A stretch of DNA of 64,000 nt from Bombus terrestris. Lineage: Eukaryota > Arthropoda > Insecta > Hymenoptera > Apidae. A model generated the notes under the pieces. That model did not search any database, had not been told where the DNA came from, and saw nothing but the letters and a program-made list of their open reading frames with translations. A program made the position numbers and the translations under genes. The stretch's first letter is position 1. Every line of letters starts with the position of its first letter. This document shows, one piece after another, positions 35,191-47,160 of the stretch. The DNA is taken from contig NC_063283.1 in assembly GCF_910591885.1 (NCBI RefSeq), positions 7,363,001-7,427,000 of the forward strand. The letters are read 5' to 3'.

Positions 35191-35296
35191 ATTTTAAGCG
35201 CTTTGCATACTCTGTATCTTTTCCCGTATCATGAACAATCTGTACAGTTTTATACCTTCGAAATTCCTGTAAACGCACAAAAGCCCGCGATCTACC
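35162..35296 (-). repeat. Dispersed repeat family A, copy 4
   Basis: Read on the minus strand: ATCGCGGGCTTTTGTGCGTTTAC, then GAATTTCGAAGGTATAAAAC, then AAATATCACGACGCTTTTTA and AATACTCGAAGGG. This is the fullest match to the 61958 copy and overlaps the end of the 129-bp duplication. Confidence 0.65.
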
Positions 35297-35299
35297 GAT

Positions 35300-37190
35300 A
35301 GGGATCCTTCGACTTTTGAATTCAGAAGAATTTTCTACGCAATCGCATAATCTGACAGTTCCTGTGCAAAAAGAAAAACTCCACGGTCCGTCAACAACGC
35401 TAATATATTCGCTCCAAATCGATGGAGATTTTTCGAATTAATGGGCTGCGGCTGAACGAAGCCGAGGCGCGCGTAACGCGTAGAAACGGAATATTCATTA
35501 CTTGATGCATCCACGGTCGCTCGTTTCTGGGTTGTGCAGCTCGCTGCAATATGCATGTGCGTGTCCACGTTGGTCAGCCTGCAGTGTAGGCAGGGACAGA
35601 GGATGCACATGACGCACACGTGCGATAGCACAATCAGTTTTAAACAATGCCATGGCCGAGAGAAACATGCTTTCGATATGGGAACCGCGATAGTCCCTCG
35701 AACGATCCAGAGAGTTTATCTTTCAATTAGCAAGTCGAGGTGACGATCGAGTGACTCAAATATTAGAAACTTTGCGTTAGTGCCCGGTATGTGGAACGTT
35801 TAGGCATGTGTCATGGGTTTTAGTGTTATTCAAATACATGTTGTTCATTCATGATGGGAAACTATGCTGAATTGGGCAAATTTTATCGAAACTGTAGATT
35901 ATCTGAAATAAGAAATGAAGATAACGCTTTCAGCCAATTAATCGTTTCGACTACTTTATTATTTTTACTTTAGGAAAAAAAAAACACAGTAAAAGAAAGT
36001 AACTTATTTTTTGGAAAAGTTGCCAACAATAAGAAAAAACTTCGATGTTCAATATTTCAATTGGATCAATCATTCGATCTTAGGAGATAGAAGGAAAACG
36101 AGATTATCTGGAAAAATATGTAGCCTATGTCTAACCATTGCATATCCAACGCTAGTGACGCATATGATGCGATCAAGGTAAGGCTTCTATCACAAATATC
36201 GCGGTTTTGTTTTCCTGTGTTTCAACAGCAACGCACCGTGCGTATTGGCAGAAACATCGCGCTTAAAAGGCAGACATTTCTGATAAAGGAAAGATGTGTA
36301 ATTTCAGAGGAGAGATAATATCTTTAACCTAATGCAATTATTTAATCTTGTTTAGGAGGCGAATCGATTTTAAACATCAGGTATTTAAACATTAACAGAA
36401 TTAGCGTAGAAAGTCAGCTAAAAACGACAATAGCAGGCCAATGACTCCCATGGAAGTATCATGACGATTCTGGTTGGCGCGAAAGCGTTTCCTGCAATTA
36501 TCTCAAGACACTAATACGGTGAAACGCGTATCCGTATGGTGGTTGAATAATGTAGATAAAATGCTGGCACACAGGCATTATGCGATAGTGCGTGCGTATT
36601 CTTCGATCGAATAACGCCAGTTTATATTCCACGTAGTGTTGCATCCTGCCTTGACGCAAGGTGGAACCTACGTATATGTCCCACTGGCCAATAAAGCCTG
36701 ATACGACGTATGCTCGCGGCGTGCCACGCGGAATACGAATCACGGCATGCAGCTGCCACGTTAAATTTCACTGTTTATTATGTCACCGAGCCATCGCGAT
36801 ACCCTGACGGATTGCCCTCCGGTTTTCCAATGATTTTGATACGATTTCTAGCCGAATTTTATACATATGGTAAACCGAGGATAGGTTGAAAAAAAGATTC
36901 TACATTAATATCGTAATAATAAAATAAAAATTCCATGCGTATCGAATATCTTTTATATTGATCGATAACTTAGTTTATTTTTCGTTTCACACTGTCTTAG
37001 ATGATAATCTGAAGTTACTAAAGAATACCATAAAAGAGCTTCTAAGCGTTTCGAAGTAACCTTCAAAAAATTAGAAATAAAATATCGGATAATTTATAAC
37101 GTTGTCTTTTACGTACCAAACGTCGCAGCAATCTACAAATTGTCTGAGACAATTTGTGCATTTGAAAACTACGCGTTCGAGCCGCCTACG
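35300..37190. other. Intronic, nothing recognised
   Basis: A GC-richer patch at 35440-35700 carries an unrecognised 98-codon minus-strand frame. Another at 36430-36790 carries one of 81 codons. The rest is AT-rich. Confidence 0.45.
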
Positions 37191-37369
37191 CGATGCAAAG
37201 TAGATAAGGAGAATTGGACAGTCAATGATCAGACGCGTCTCGATATTCTCTTTATTCGAAGCTGTTTTAAGCGACAATTGTTTAGAGAAATATAAACGTT
37301 TAAAATATGTAATTTTACGACATTTCAGATACTAATTTACAAGCATTCTAACATAATATGAGAACCAAT
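37191..37369 (+). repeat. Dispersed repeat C, copy 1
   Basis: Aligns along its length with 45703-45889: CGATGCAAAG, TTGGACAGTCAATGATCAGAC, AAGCGACAATTGTTTAGAG, CATTTCAGATACTAATTTAC and ATGAGAACCAAT. No coding capacity. Family not recognised. Confidence 0.75.
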
Positions 37370-37399
37370 ATTAGGCTGTGATAGTGAAATAAAAATGAA

Positions 37400-39050
37400 G
37401 AAACACCTCTTGGATACGAACGCTTCCTTGTTAAAGATTAACTTCCGATCCTATGAACGTGAAAAATACGTTAAACAAAATCTATTCGTTTAGTCTATAA
37501 GCATGTATTGTCAATTTCCTAAAAAAGTGATGCAACCAAGGAAGATAAATTTTCTAATAAATCAGCGTGACGTAGGAAATTATTAACTATTCGATATTTG
37601 AGGTAACATTATCTAACGATTATTCGACTAATTATCTTTCAAATTATAATTGTTTCAAAGTATATGGCTTCCTATCGTTCGTAGAGTTGAAGCAGCGTTT
37701 CAAGAACGGCTGAGTCGTTGTCACCTCTATTACAGAGGCTCGCGATATTATTCGTGAAACGGAAGCCAACCATTGTCGTGTTCCTTAACGCAATCGCAGT
37801 CCCACTTTTCTTCTTCCGCGAGCTTCGGTGCGTTGCACCGGTGCATCGTACTCGATGCAGCTGTATCGTGCTGGTTACGCGTCACAAGGAATATTTATCA
37901 TCTTATTATTCCATTTCGCACAGTACTCTACAAACGTAAAACACAGAAACATGCAAACGCACGCAGAGAGGGAAAAATAATATAACACTAATTATTTAAA
38001 CAAAAAAAAAAAAAAGGGAAGAAAGTAAGGATTGGAAAGTATGGGAAACAAATAGAAAATAAATTCTCTTCACAGAGAATGAAAACAGGAAATAAAAAAT
38101 AAAGAAACATTGAATCGAAACGCGAGAATGGAGATCTTTTTTCGCGATGGAATATTGCCCTAAATAAAAGAGAGCGGAAGTGACACGGGAAGGAAGATAA
38201 GAGGAGAAAGATAAATAGTTGGAAGATGAAAGAGGGTGAAAGGTGAGGATACGGTGGATGCGATAGGGCGAGGTTTAATCTTTCTTAGCGAAGAAAATAA
38301 TAAAGAAGAACAAGAAGAGAGCGAGAGGGAGTCGGTTAGAGACAAAGGCGGAAGGGGAAAAATATTCGCGGGAGAAGGATGAAATGGAAACAGGTGGTAC
38401 GCTGCAGGATTTTTCCAATTATTTAATAAAAAGCGCAGAGTTCGTGTCGTTTTGAATATCCTAGGACCTGGGTCTTTAACCATTCGCTGTATTCCCATAC
38501 AGATCTGAAGGCGCGATCAGACATATTCAGTCTGAAGACAGTCTCGTCTAAAGTCTTACTTTCGTTCATTCTACTTCACAATACAAATTTTTCCCAGAAA
38601 CATATTTAACTCGATCTCGAATCTCTCAACTTTCGGTTTACCTAAGCCTGCCAATAAGAAACAGTTCCTCATACAACTACAATTCACCGATTCTCCTTGC
38701 TATTATTTCTCCTTCGCATAATAGAACTTGGAATTCGAATCAGTAGATTCAATCGATACGAGTTCAACCAGTCGGACACTAACCGAACTGCCGTGTCCAT
38801 GCACGTAGTGGTCTTTGCCTTCGCGTAATGCAACTTCACATCCAAATAAATGCAAATTCACTCGGTAACGATACATTTAACCAAACCATAAATGGAATTG
38901 CAACGTAAACGCTAATAACGCATCGATCGAAGCAACGAGAAAATCCAACAGAAAACAGATGCGAACAGACGCAACGACAACTTTCGCGGGTCGAGAGGAG
39001 CCAAAAGAGAAACCAAGACATTCCCCTTGAGATCTACGAGGAAGGTTGGC
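37400..39050. other. Intronic, purine-rich on the plus strand at 38000-38360
   Basis: A GA-rich tract (about 38160-38350) makes a Ser/Leu/Pro-rich 112-codon frame on the opposite strand. No gene recognised. Confidence 0.45.
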
Positions 39051-39600
39051 TAAGGTGTCGCGGCGAGGAGAGAGTGGCGACGGACAATGGATGCGTAGTT
39101 AGTAAATTACAGGCTGGCCTGCACAATGGCGTGCAGCGTGGCGTGCGTGCGTGCATCGCCTATGACTATGCACGCGTGTTTGTCTATGTTCCCTGGTCTC
39201 CCGTCTGCCCGCGCAACCGCTGTCGCTCCGTTTCTCTCTGCAGGCCACGGTTTACACAGAGAACAGCGTGCAACGGCGCGTATCCACCGTTCGCCCATGC
39301 ATACAGAGTCCGCGTGGGAGATTCTCGGTATACATCAATCCGAGCCGCTGCAGGTACCTGTACATTACGCGGCCGTGCATTAGATATCCGCGCCAAGATT
39401 TCACTCTGTCCTCCATTCCTATTGCACTCGCTTGTCTGTTCGCGTCGATCCACGTCCCCGGATCTCCTTCATCTAGAACGATCCACGGTAATGCGTACGA
39501 CTTGTCCGTTTCTTCTTTGTACTTTTCCGCAAATATTCCACCCACGTGGAACCTTTGTTTCGAGTGGAATGTTTGCGTTAACGTTGACCTGGCTTAATTA
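39051..39600. other. GC-rich island, non-coding
   Basis: A CpG- and GTGC-repeat-containing island in which all frames are open for 60-175 codons. The frames overlap one another on both strands and are unrecognised, consistent with a low stop-codon density. A CACGTG lies near 39542. Confidence 0.4.
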
Positions 39601-40336
39601 GCTGGCTGAGTAATATCACAGAATTAACCTGCAGTACGATCCTCAAATATTTATTTTAATTATTTCGATCTTGATCTCGTTTCAATAAACGGGAAACGTT
39701 TGTAATGTTCTAACGATGTTCAATATGAAATTTGTAAATATAGGAATTATACGTATCAACTGGAATTTTTGCACATTTTCTTCGTATTTAAAATATTCTT
39801 TCAGGCAATGTGTCGAGAATGAGCGGAAGAATACGGTAGCATTGAACAAATTCCTATAACCTCGAGAATATAGAAAATCGTTCAAAATATAGTAAAATAT
39901 GTTCATTTGATATATTTCTTTAGTTCATCCTTGGTTTTACCTTATCTTCGGTTGACTTATAGCTATAATTTGTCTCGGTGATATGAGACACCTTGTATAT
40001 TTTAAAATTAATATCAGTAGAACGCGTGTCCCTGATGTATCGAATAGACTCTTGAATTGTACGAAGCAGTTCCTATCAACTTTCTTACGCAAAGTACAGG
40101 AAATATCTTGCTTCAATAAAATATATCAATTATTAAAACCCCACTGTCTCCAGTCCCACGATCAACGATTGTAGCTTCCCATGCTATCGATTACGTCTCA
40201 CGACAGACCTGCACGTTCACCAACCAAAAGAGCCTTCCCTGCTGGTTGGTATAAACCTGACATATCACGAAACCCGGATCGCGTAGACATTAAAATCCGA
40301 CCTATCGAAAGCTGCAACAAACCTATAGGTACCTAC

Positions 40337-40357
40337 ATATATATATATATATATATA
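40337..40357. repeat. (AT)n microsatellite
   Basis: Pure AT dinucleotide run of about 20 bp. Confidence 0.95.
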
Positions 40358-40439
40358 GCGTTCAAACGGTGAGATTTACTAATTAGCGATCTAAGACCAG
40401 TTGCTCGTTAACGCTGCGATTTATCGTGGACCCAGCAAC

Positions 40440-41180
40440 GAAGGAAAGAGACAAAACCAAGTCAGCTACCGACTAAATTGATATCAAATAAAGAAGAAGG
40501 AGAATCTGCGAGTCAAACTCCAAGAACGAAGAATAAAAAGGAGAAAATAAGGAGGAAAAAGATGGATCGTGGAGCAAGATAAGAGTAGAGGAAAAAACGA
40601 AGAGTGTCGAGGGCAGGGAACGAAGGAAAGGGAAGGAATTGAAGAGCGAAGCTGGAAAGAGCAAAGAAATCAAACGTGAAAACTAAAGGAGGATCTAAGA
40701 GCAGAAAAAAGTCGAAGGAACGAACAAAAATTGAAGTGGCAAACTGCAAAAAGCGAAGAAACCAAAGACAAAGAGTAAAATCGTAGAAACGAGGAATTGA
40801 AGAGACGAAAGAGAGGAAACGAAGAACAGGCCGGTTCCTAACGATGAAAAAACACCGAGCACCTAAGGGTAAGGCAAAAGGGGCGCATCTCGTTCGTATT
40901 TCGTAGAGACTAGACGACCGGTGTAATACTTTATTTGTCCGCCCCTGGACTTCTTTCATTCTATCTCTCCTCTTTATCGACCGTGCTCGACCGCGATTCT
41001 TTTCACACTCGGCCATCTTTTCCGCCATCTTTCTTGCTAATTACCCGACCCCCTTTCCACCCAGAAATCTCTCCTCCCTTCCCATCCCCCCATCCCCACT
41101 TTCTTGTCTTCCCTCCTTTCTTTTTACTTCGCTTTTTCCTCTTTCTTTTTGACTGGTGTGTAGGCGAAGATGCATAGATA
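40440..41180. other. Intronic, strongly strand-asymmetric purine/pyrimidine DNA
   Basis: Purine-rich on the plus strand from 40440 to 40850, then pyrimidine-rich from 40930 to 41155. The switch makes a partly self-complementary region, and gives Phe/Ser-rich (minus) and Lys/Arg-rich frames without coding meaning. Confidence 0.5.
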
Positions 41181-41758
41181 CAGCGGAGAAGCAGCTTGAT
41201 GTTTTCCGTAAGTGCTTCTTGCTCGTTGATTCTCGCGAACCGCGGCTTCTTCGCGGAACACCGCATGAAATATTCAAACCACCCGTACCCCGCCTCTCGC
41301 ACAGTTTTATGGGCAATTTTGGTGTATTTGTTTGCACGAACTTGCTTCGCGGAGATTAGGTAGAGGCGGAAGATCGTCGGCAAGAATAATGCGTTTCATT
41401 GACGAGGATTTGGCGGTCGAGCGGAAAAGCGTCGTGCGATGCGGAGAGATTCGAATGACTTTAGTGTTCAACGAGCGTGATCAACGGTTATCGAGACATT
41501 TTCTGATTTGGAAGTTGAGGGAATTGAGCTTTTTGGGCGGAAACGACGCGAGAATGTGTTCTTTCAAGAACTCGATCTGATCTGCTGCGATTTGATAGAA
41601 TGCACGGGTTGTAAAATGTGTGCAATAATCGATTTAAGAGCATGAATCGTAGAACGTTTGAAACTATTGATTTAAAGGTAGTAAATCGTAAAATGTGTAA
41701 ATAAAATGAACCTCCGTTTTTGACGGTACGAATTACGATAATAAATTCGCAATGTTAC

Positions 41759-41873
41759 CTTGATAAAACGCTTGGCCTTGGTCAAGAGACCCAACGTAGT
41801 GTGCCTTGAGGTTTCAGGACCCAATGGAACCAACACCTTCAACTTTTCGAGGCAATTTCTGAGGTGCGCCCTC
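41759..41873 (-). CDS. Mxd: MXD/MAD-family bHLHZip transcription factor, helix-loop-helix exon (partial gene)
   Basis: This 115-bp internal exon encodes one split codon plus 38 residues, beginning RAHLRNCLEKLKVLVPLG and continuing PETSRHTTLGLLTKAKRFIK. That is helix 1, the loop and helix 2 of the MAD/MXD family; the SRHTTLGLLTKAK segment separates it from MNT, MYC and MAX. Family knowledge: MXD proteins dimerise with MAX, bind CACGTG E-boxes in the nucleus and repress MYC targets by recruiting SIN3/HDAC. The acceptor reads ttttgttgcag before G AGG, and the donor reads AAG before GTAACA. The exon enters in phase 2 (two bases of an Arg codon come from the previous exon) and leaves in phase 0, matching the zipper exon at 23963-24275. 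The upstream exon, expected to end in an NELEKN-like basic region, was not found above this position. A paralogue-level name (MXD1 versus MXI1 or MXD4) cannot be assigned from this core. Confidence 0.93.
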
Positions 41874-42340
41874 CTGCAACAAAAATCCAATTAAACATTT
41901 AATATACCGTGTGCAACGTTTTCTCTGATTTTTACTTATAAAAAATAACATTCTTAAATTTTCATATCTTGTACAGGATTTACGTAAATTTCATTTCTGC
42001 GAAACTATTATAGGAAATATAATTTTAATACGATCCTAATATAACAATCTGTAATCTCGAGCCACGCTATACGTTTGATGGTCGAATTATAGCGAACACT
42101 TAATCTTAATTAGAGATCTTAATATCCAGACTTTATTAATTTGCTTATTATAGTAATTTTCTTTCAATCCTTAAAATTCCCCGTGCTTTAAACCATCCAG
42201 AGAAGCAGCGAGTATAGATGAGAAGAATTTAATTCTATTACACATAAATAATATATATTTTATAAGAGGATTATAGTCCATTAATAATCAGTTAATACGT
42301 CCGTAATAATTTTTCACATTTATCACACAGCACAAAGCGA
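41874..42340. other. AT-rich, 5' of the helix-loop-helix exon
   Basis: The polypyrimidine-type acceptor of the exon is at 41874-41885 on the minus strand. Otherwise no features. Confidence 0.5.
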
Positions 42341-42713
42341 AATTTGTTACAGCTTTCCAATAAATGTAACGAGTGTACGTCTTTATACTACTTATGGCTG
42401 ATGGTATATACCCTAATCTCCTACCATTGTTCCTCTGAGTCTCGCTCCTATTTCATTCGGATTGTATATACCTTGTAATGTGAAATACTGAATAACACAG
42501 AATTTGTTAGCATTTTCCAATAAATGTAACGAATGTACGTCTTTATTTTATCTTATGGCTAATAGTATATATCCTAATTTTCTACCACTGTTCCTCTAAT
42601 GATGTCCCCCTCCTATTTCATTCGCATTGTATGTGCCTTATAATATAAAATACCAAATAAAACAGAATTTTCTAGCGTTTTCTAATAAATGCTCTGATAC
42701 TTACGTCTAGAGT
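42341..42713. repeat. Tandem repeat, period about 160 bp, 2.3 copies
   Basis: AATTTGTTACAGCTTTCCAA at 42341, AATTTGTTAGCATTTTCCAA at 42501 and AATTTTCTAGCGTTTTCTAA at 42666 start three units. The first two continue in step through ATAAATGTAACGARTGTACG, CTTATGGCT and CTCCTATTTCATTCG. Confidence 0.92.
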
Positions 42714-42770
42714 ACAAGTCTCTACGAAAGTTCATACAATTCGAGAAAATGATCTTCTAAATCTCATAAA

Positions 42771-42869
42771 GGACACTCTGCCATTTCGTATATTTTTGCA
42801 TATTATGTGCTATCTTTATATCTCCGAGTCTTCGAATTTCCCGTAAATGCATAAAAATCCATAGCCTAT
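42771..42869 (-). repeat. Dispersed repeat family A, copy 5
   Basis: Read on the minus strand: TGGATTTTTATGCATTTACG, then GAAATTCGAAGACT and GATATAAAGATAGCAC. It aligns with the first half of the other copies. Confidence 0.5.
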
Positions 42870-42999
42870 TTATGGATTCACGATCCACGATTCACCATGA
42901 CGGAGTACATTATAGATAACATTGAAATCAGTTAGACGAACTAATTAGCAATATATATCTGCCACGTAAATAAATAGATGCAACTGCGCCACCAATTAC

Positions 43000-43600
43000 A
43001 CGGTACCGTTAAACCCACCCTCGCGGAATCAACCAGCCAACCCATCTTACGTTATCTCTCGAAACTCCGACAGTAAAGCTATGGTAGTCTGACCAACGCG
43101 GAGCAATTTCACGCGGCCTCGATTCGTCTTGTCCGGAGGTTTTCGAATTACCCACGGGCCACGGGAAAACCGCGGGGTGGCATTCGTTTTTCGCGTCACG
43201 TAGACCGGCCAGCGACGAATGGAGCGGAATCCAGCCGGCAAACAGACAGCGAAATTGAACGGGGGAATCCCCATGGCGCGTCCCCACGGCACGCCGACCT
43301 CGTGCAGAGAGTCGCTCGCCGCGAAAGTGTCCGGAAGAAACCGATAAGATCCCGATTATCGCGGCCATCATGGCCCATTAGCCAAACGAATCGCGCGATA
43401 AACATACAGCCGGAATACCAAAGCGGGCAATTATTTCCATTCGGCCCGAGAATGGCTTGCGCCGAGCCAGGTGAAAAAGGGCTGATCCTTTCCTTTTCTT
43501 TTTCCACTCTTGCAGAGATCTCGTACGGCGAAAAGATATCGGTCGGCTGATTCGATTATCGGCGCAGTTTGAATTCTTTCCCTGCAAGGGTTTAAGGTTC
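43000..43600. other. GC-rich island, non-coding
   Basis: CpG-rich block with overlapping 69-120-codon frames on both strands, all unrecognised. It lies 1.1 kb upstream (gene sense) of the helix-loop-helix exon; enhancer-type function is a guess. Confidence 0.4.
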
Positions 43601-44150
43601 CAAGCGTTTTATTTTGAGATTAAATTTTGCTGCGTCCTTTTGGGCATTTTCGACGCAACGTAACGTTTTTCAACGCTTTTCGAAAAGTGTGTCACGTTTT
43701 AGGAAAATACGAAGGAATTGCCATCGACGCGCGTGATTTCTCTTCGCAATTTTACGTTGGACGTTTTCTTATTCGTAGGAACAAGAGCGAGATTGCGATA
43801 TACAAATTCGAGAATCGTAGCGGGGTTAAGATGAATTTGCTTGAATTTGTAAGTGGAAATTTTGCATTTGCAATTTTCTTATCTCGTATCTTAGTGCCGC
43901 TGTTCTCGCTTTGTATTCACGTTTTTATCTCTTCGAGTGTTTTCCCTTTTCCAAATTAATTGATTCATAGAAAACGTTGGAATACGCGAGAGGTAATAAA
44001 ATTAAAATAACTATGAAATCCAAATACTTAAAAATCAACGTTAATATATATATAAAAATACGCTGTCGGCCAGAAGATACTGCCCTCAAGTTCCGCGGAA
44101 AGGAACTACGAAGATGTATTGAACGGTCGGAGACGCGAAGATTTATTTCG
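43601..44150. other. Non-coding, AT-rich
   Basis: A 110-codon plus-strand frame (43627-43959) is unrecognised. Nothing else. Confidence 0.45.
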
Positions 44151-44156
44151 AGCGTC

Positions 44157-44610
44157 CGACAATAATAAGTTGGAGGCGCGTCACGTGTGGCAAACACGCG
44201 CCATTACAGCCATTTAATTATAAGTTTATGCCCGGTTTATTGTTCCGCCGTGGAAAATGGAGACGCCGCCGACGTCGGGGTTCTCAGGACAGCGACGTTG
44301 TTCGCCATCGGGCGACGAAACGGGCCAGGCAAAGACGTCTGGAGACGCGCACAACCGCGTTTGCACGTACGTTTTACGAGAAACAATAAGCTGGCTCCGG
44401 CTTAATGACGTCATCAAACGGTATTATGTCTCGCGGGCCGCGGAGTGGACGGTTTCCGGGCTTGGATGGATGCATTCTGGACGCGAAACGCGTTATGCAC
44501 GGCCATTTAGGAGAAGGGCTTCTGCGTTTAAGCGACGACAACGCGCCAACGAAAGCTAGTTTCGCCACCAGTTCCGGAACCTGGTTCAACGTTCTTGCGT
44601 TTTAGTAATG
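44157..44610. other. GC-rich island, possible conserved regulatory block
   Basis: Contains CACGTG (about 44182-44187), GCGCCATTACAGCCATTTAA and TTATGCCCGGTTTATTG motifs in CpG-rich DNA. Overlapping frames up to 100 codons are unrecognised. The style matches the islands at 4980 and 16680. Confidence 0.4.
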
Positions 44611-45702
44611 GCAGTATTGTGATTTACGTAGACTTATTATGGTTGTAATATGATGCTCCTTTCGTTTTGTTTGAAATAAAGTTTGCTGTTTTTTTTTTTT
44701 TTTTTAACCTTTGATAATTAAAACTGGTGCGTTGGAGAGTACGAGATGGAGACTTGTAATTTAAATATAATCATTGTGAATGAAATTTCTTGTTTCGTTT
44801 TAAGTAGAGTTTCGCATTTTTTGGAATTTGAGATATTTACAGCGGACGTTGAAACGGAGTATTGTAATTTATGTGTAATTATAGTAATTTACAAATTAGA
44901 TTACTCTTCTGGGACATTTATCATCTCGCTGAAAGGATATTTTCTAAAGCTAAAGTTCATCTTATATTAAGCCTTCTTTAGAAATATTAACCGTCACATC
45001 AAAGTTGTGAGAATGCAATTTTTATTCTCCTGATAAAGTCACGAGACACAAAATCTTTCCTACTCTCATTAACAAACTTGCACAAAGTATGTTCCCTCGT
45101 GAACGTCCAACAGGAATTATCTTCTAGTTACATCTTATTTTGCAATTTGGTGAAACTTTACTTAAATTATCGAACGAAGACGAACTCGAAGAGAGCAAAA
45201 ATTTTTCATTGAATAGCCGGCCGAGCTCGCAATCATCGCCTTACTCGATTCTCCGATAGACCATAAATTCATTTCGTTGGAATTTTCCGTTCTCGGAAAA
45301 CGGTCGAAATGCTTGATTAAATTTTTTTATTCCCAGACGAAGACACTGTCCGTCGAAGGTATTGCGAGTTTCGGACGCGTCAACCGGTTATCGATCCAGC
45401 CATAAGATATTCAATTTCCAGAGATGTGGCCATCGGATTTTCTCAGACGAACATTGACCAAACCGCTTTTGCACCGATCAATAGTTTCCATGATGCACTT
45501 TCTGATTTTTCCTTAAATCCTTTTAAATAATTTAAATAATTAACGTGGATGATAAATAAATTTCTAAATATACCAAACATAGTAACGATGTATAAAGTAA
45601 CGAAAAGTTTAAAAAAAAATATTAAGTACTTTAGTGCATCATTTTCGGTATGTCAAATATCGTAACGATGTACGTCGTAATACGATTTATCGAGAAAATA
45701 AT

Positions 45703-45889
45703 CGAAGCAAAGGAGCTAAGGGAAATCGGACAATCAGTGGTCAGACACGCTTCGGTAGAAGTTATATTTCCTATTTGAAATTGCGTCGTAAAACAATTGC
45801 TTAGAGCGATATGAACTTGTAAAATATTTAGCTTTACAACGTTTTAGACATTAATTTGCAAGTATTTTAAAATGATATAAAAAACCAAT
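45703..45889 (+). repeat. Dispersed repeat C, copy 2
   Basis: Same orientation as the copy at 37191-37369, diverged but collinear from CGAAGCAAAG to AAAACCAAT. Confidence 0.75.
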
Positions 45890-46760
45890 CAAAGTAATAA
45901 TAGTAACAATTTAATGAATATCGTATCAGCCTGATTCCAAAGCAATTCTTTTCCTCGGAAAACCCATCGAAACGAAGACAAAGAAGCGCGATCAAAAGCT
46001 CGCCAATAAACAGCGCACAGTAATTACAATTAATTGCAATTAGTTTTACAGCTCGGCCAGCCACAGTCACCGGAGGCCACTAAATCACACGGTAACAACG
46101 GCCGAAATTAATTATGTACAAGCATCGAGTCGTATCGCGTAAACTCGCGACAAGCATTCGATTCCAGGCACTCGATTATCCGACACGACAGTGGTTCTTT
46201 CGTTCGTAAAAATCAAGTTAGAAACATTAAACTTTCCTTGGGAAAGTGAGATAAAAGCTATCGTACATTGCCTGTATGATAACGATCCTATGATTCAACG
46301 ACATTAGTCAAATATAAAAAAAAGCTACCGTCGAGAAAAAGAAGGCGTGGAAATTGTAACTGAGCGAATTCTTATTCATTTTGTTCGAGAAGGAAAATAA
46401 AAAATTTAATTTGCTCATGTTCCGTAACAAAAAGATAAAACAGGCGTTGACCTTGTGATCCAGGCATACTTTCAGAAATTCTAAAGGCTTCAAGAGGAAT
46501 TTAATTAAACTGAAAATTAATTTACTCTTACGTAAAACTAAACCAAGGATTTTTTTTATTCTACCATCTTTTCACTACAGAATAATTATCTTCGCCAAGC
46601 TTACCTAAATTAAGCATTAAAAAACAAAAGATACTTAAATTCTTTCATGCCGAGTATTTGAAAATAATGGGATTGTTTATCCGAAGAAAAATCCTTTTGC
46701 TGTAATGGAAAGTTGCCTAAATTACAACGAATGGAAAATTAGCGATCGCGTAAAAATAGT
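45890..46760. other. AT-rich non-coding
   Basis: Nothing recognised. Confidence 0.5.
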
Positions 46761-46766
46761 GACATA

Positions 46767-46815
46767 CAGAGAGAGAGAGGGGGGGGAGAGAAAGAGCGAG
46801 CGAGAGAGAGAGAGA
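46767..46815. repeat. (GA)n/G-rich microsatellite
   Basis: GAGAGAGAGAG, eight consecutive G, then GAGA and GAGCGAGC runs. Confidence 0.95.
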
Positions 46816-47160
46816 AACGAACTTGGACGTGGATGTGCATCAGAGGCGAAAGTGTAAGCGGCTTAAAGGCGCAGCAGCCGGCTTGAAAACCGAACGCTCC
46901 GGCGCGGCGTCCCGTAATCCTCCTCTAACTAGGTCCACGCGCTGTTGCCATGAGAAGGAACGTGTAATCGGTTCGTTTGAATTATTAAAAGAGACCGGCC
47001 GCCCTTATACGCGGCCCGTTCGCCAGAATTCACCCCCGTTCGCTGTTTTTCCTCGCTTTTCCCAGCCTTTATTTTTACCTGTTCCTCTCATCGAGAGCGT
47101 CACGCTCCAACAACTCGTGTACGCGCGCGAATACCCGCTCGATTACCTCTAAACTGTTCG
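46816..47160. other. GC-rich island beside the GA microsatellite
   Basis: CpG-rich, with a 109-codon plus-strand frame that is unrecognised. The block ends abruptly at about 47160. Possible conserved regulatory DNA. Confidence 0.35.

Larger units (their letters stand above)
24276..41758 (-). other. 17.5-kb intron of the MXD-family gene
   Basis: This span lies between the phase-compatible donor (GTAACA) of the helix-loop-helix exon and the acceptor (ttacag) of the zipper exon, both on the minus strand. In the vertebrate family an intron falls at the same place, after helix 2. It holds no recognisable exon, but contains a 33-bp minisatellite, a 129-bp duplication, dispersed repeats and several GA/CT-rich tracts described separately. 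Because no expression data are available, an extra small or alternative exon inside it cannot be excluded. Confidence 0.85.

Noticed and set aside
39074..39601. 175-codon plus-strand frame and overlapping frames on both strands
   Set aside because: All frames are open across a GC-rich island, the pattern expected from low stop density, not coding selection.
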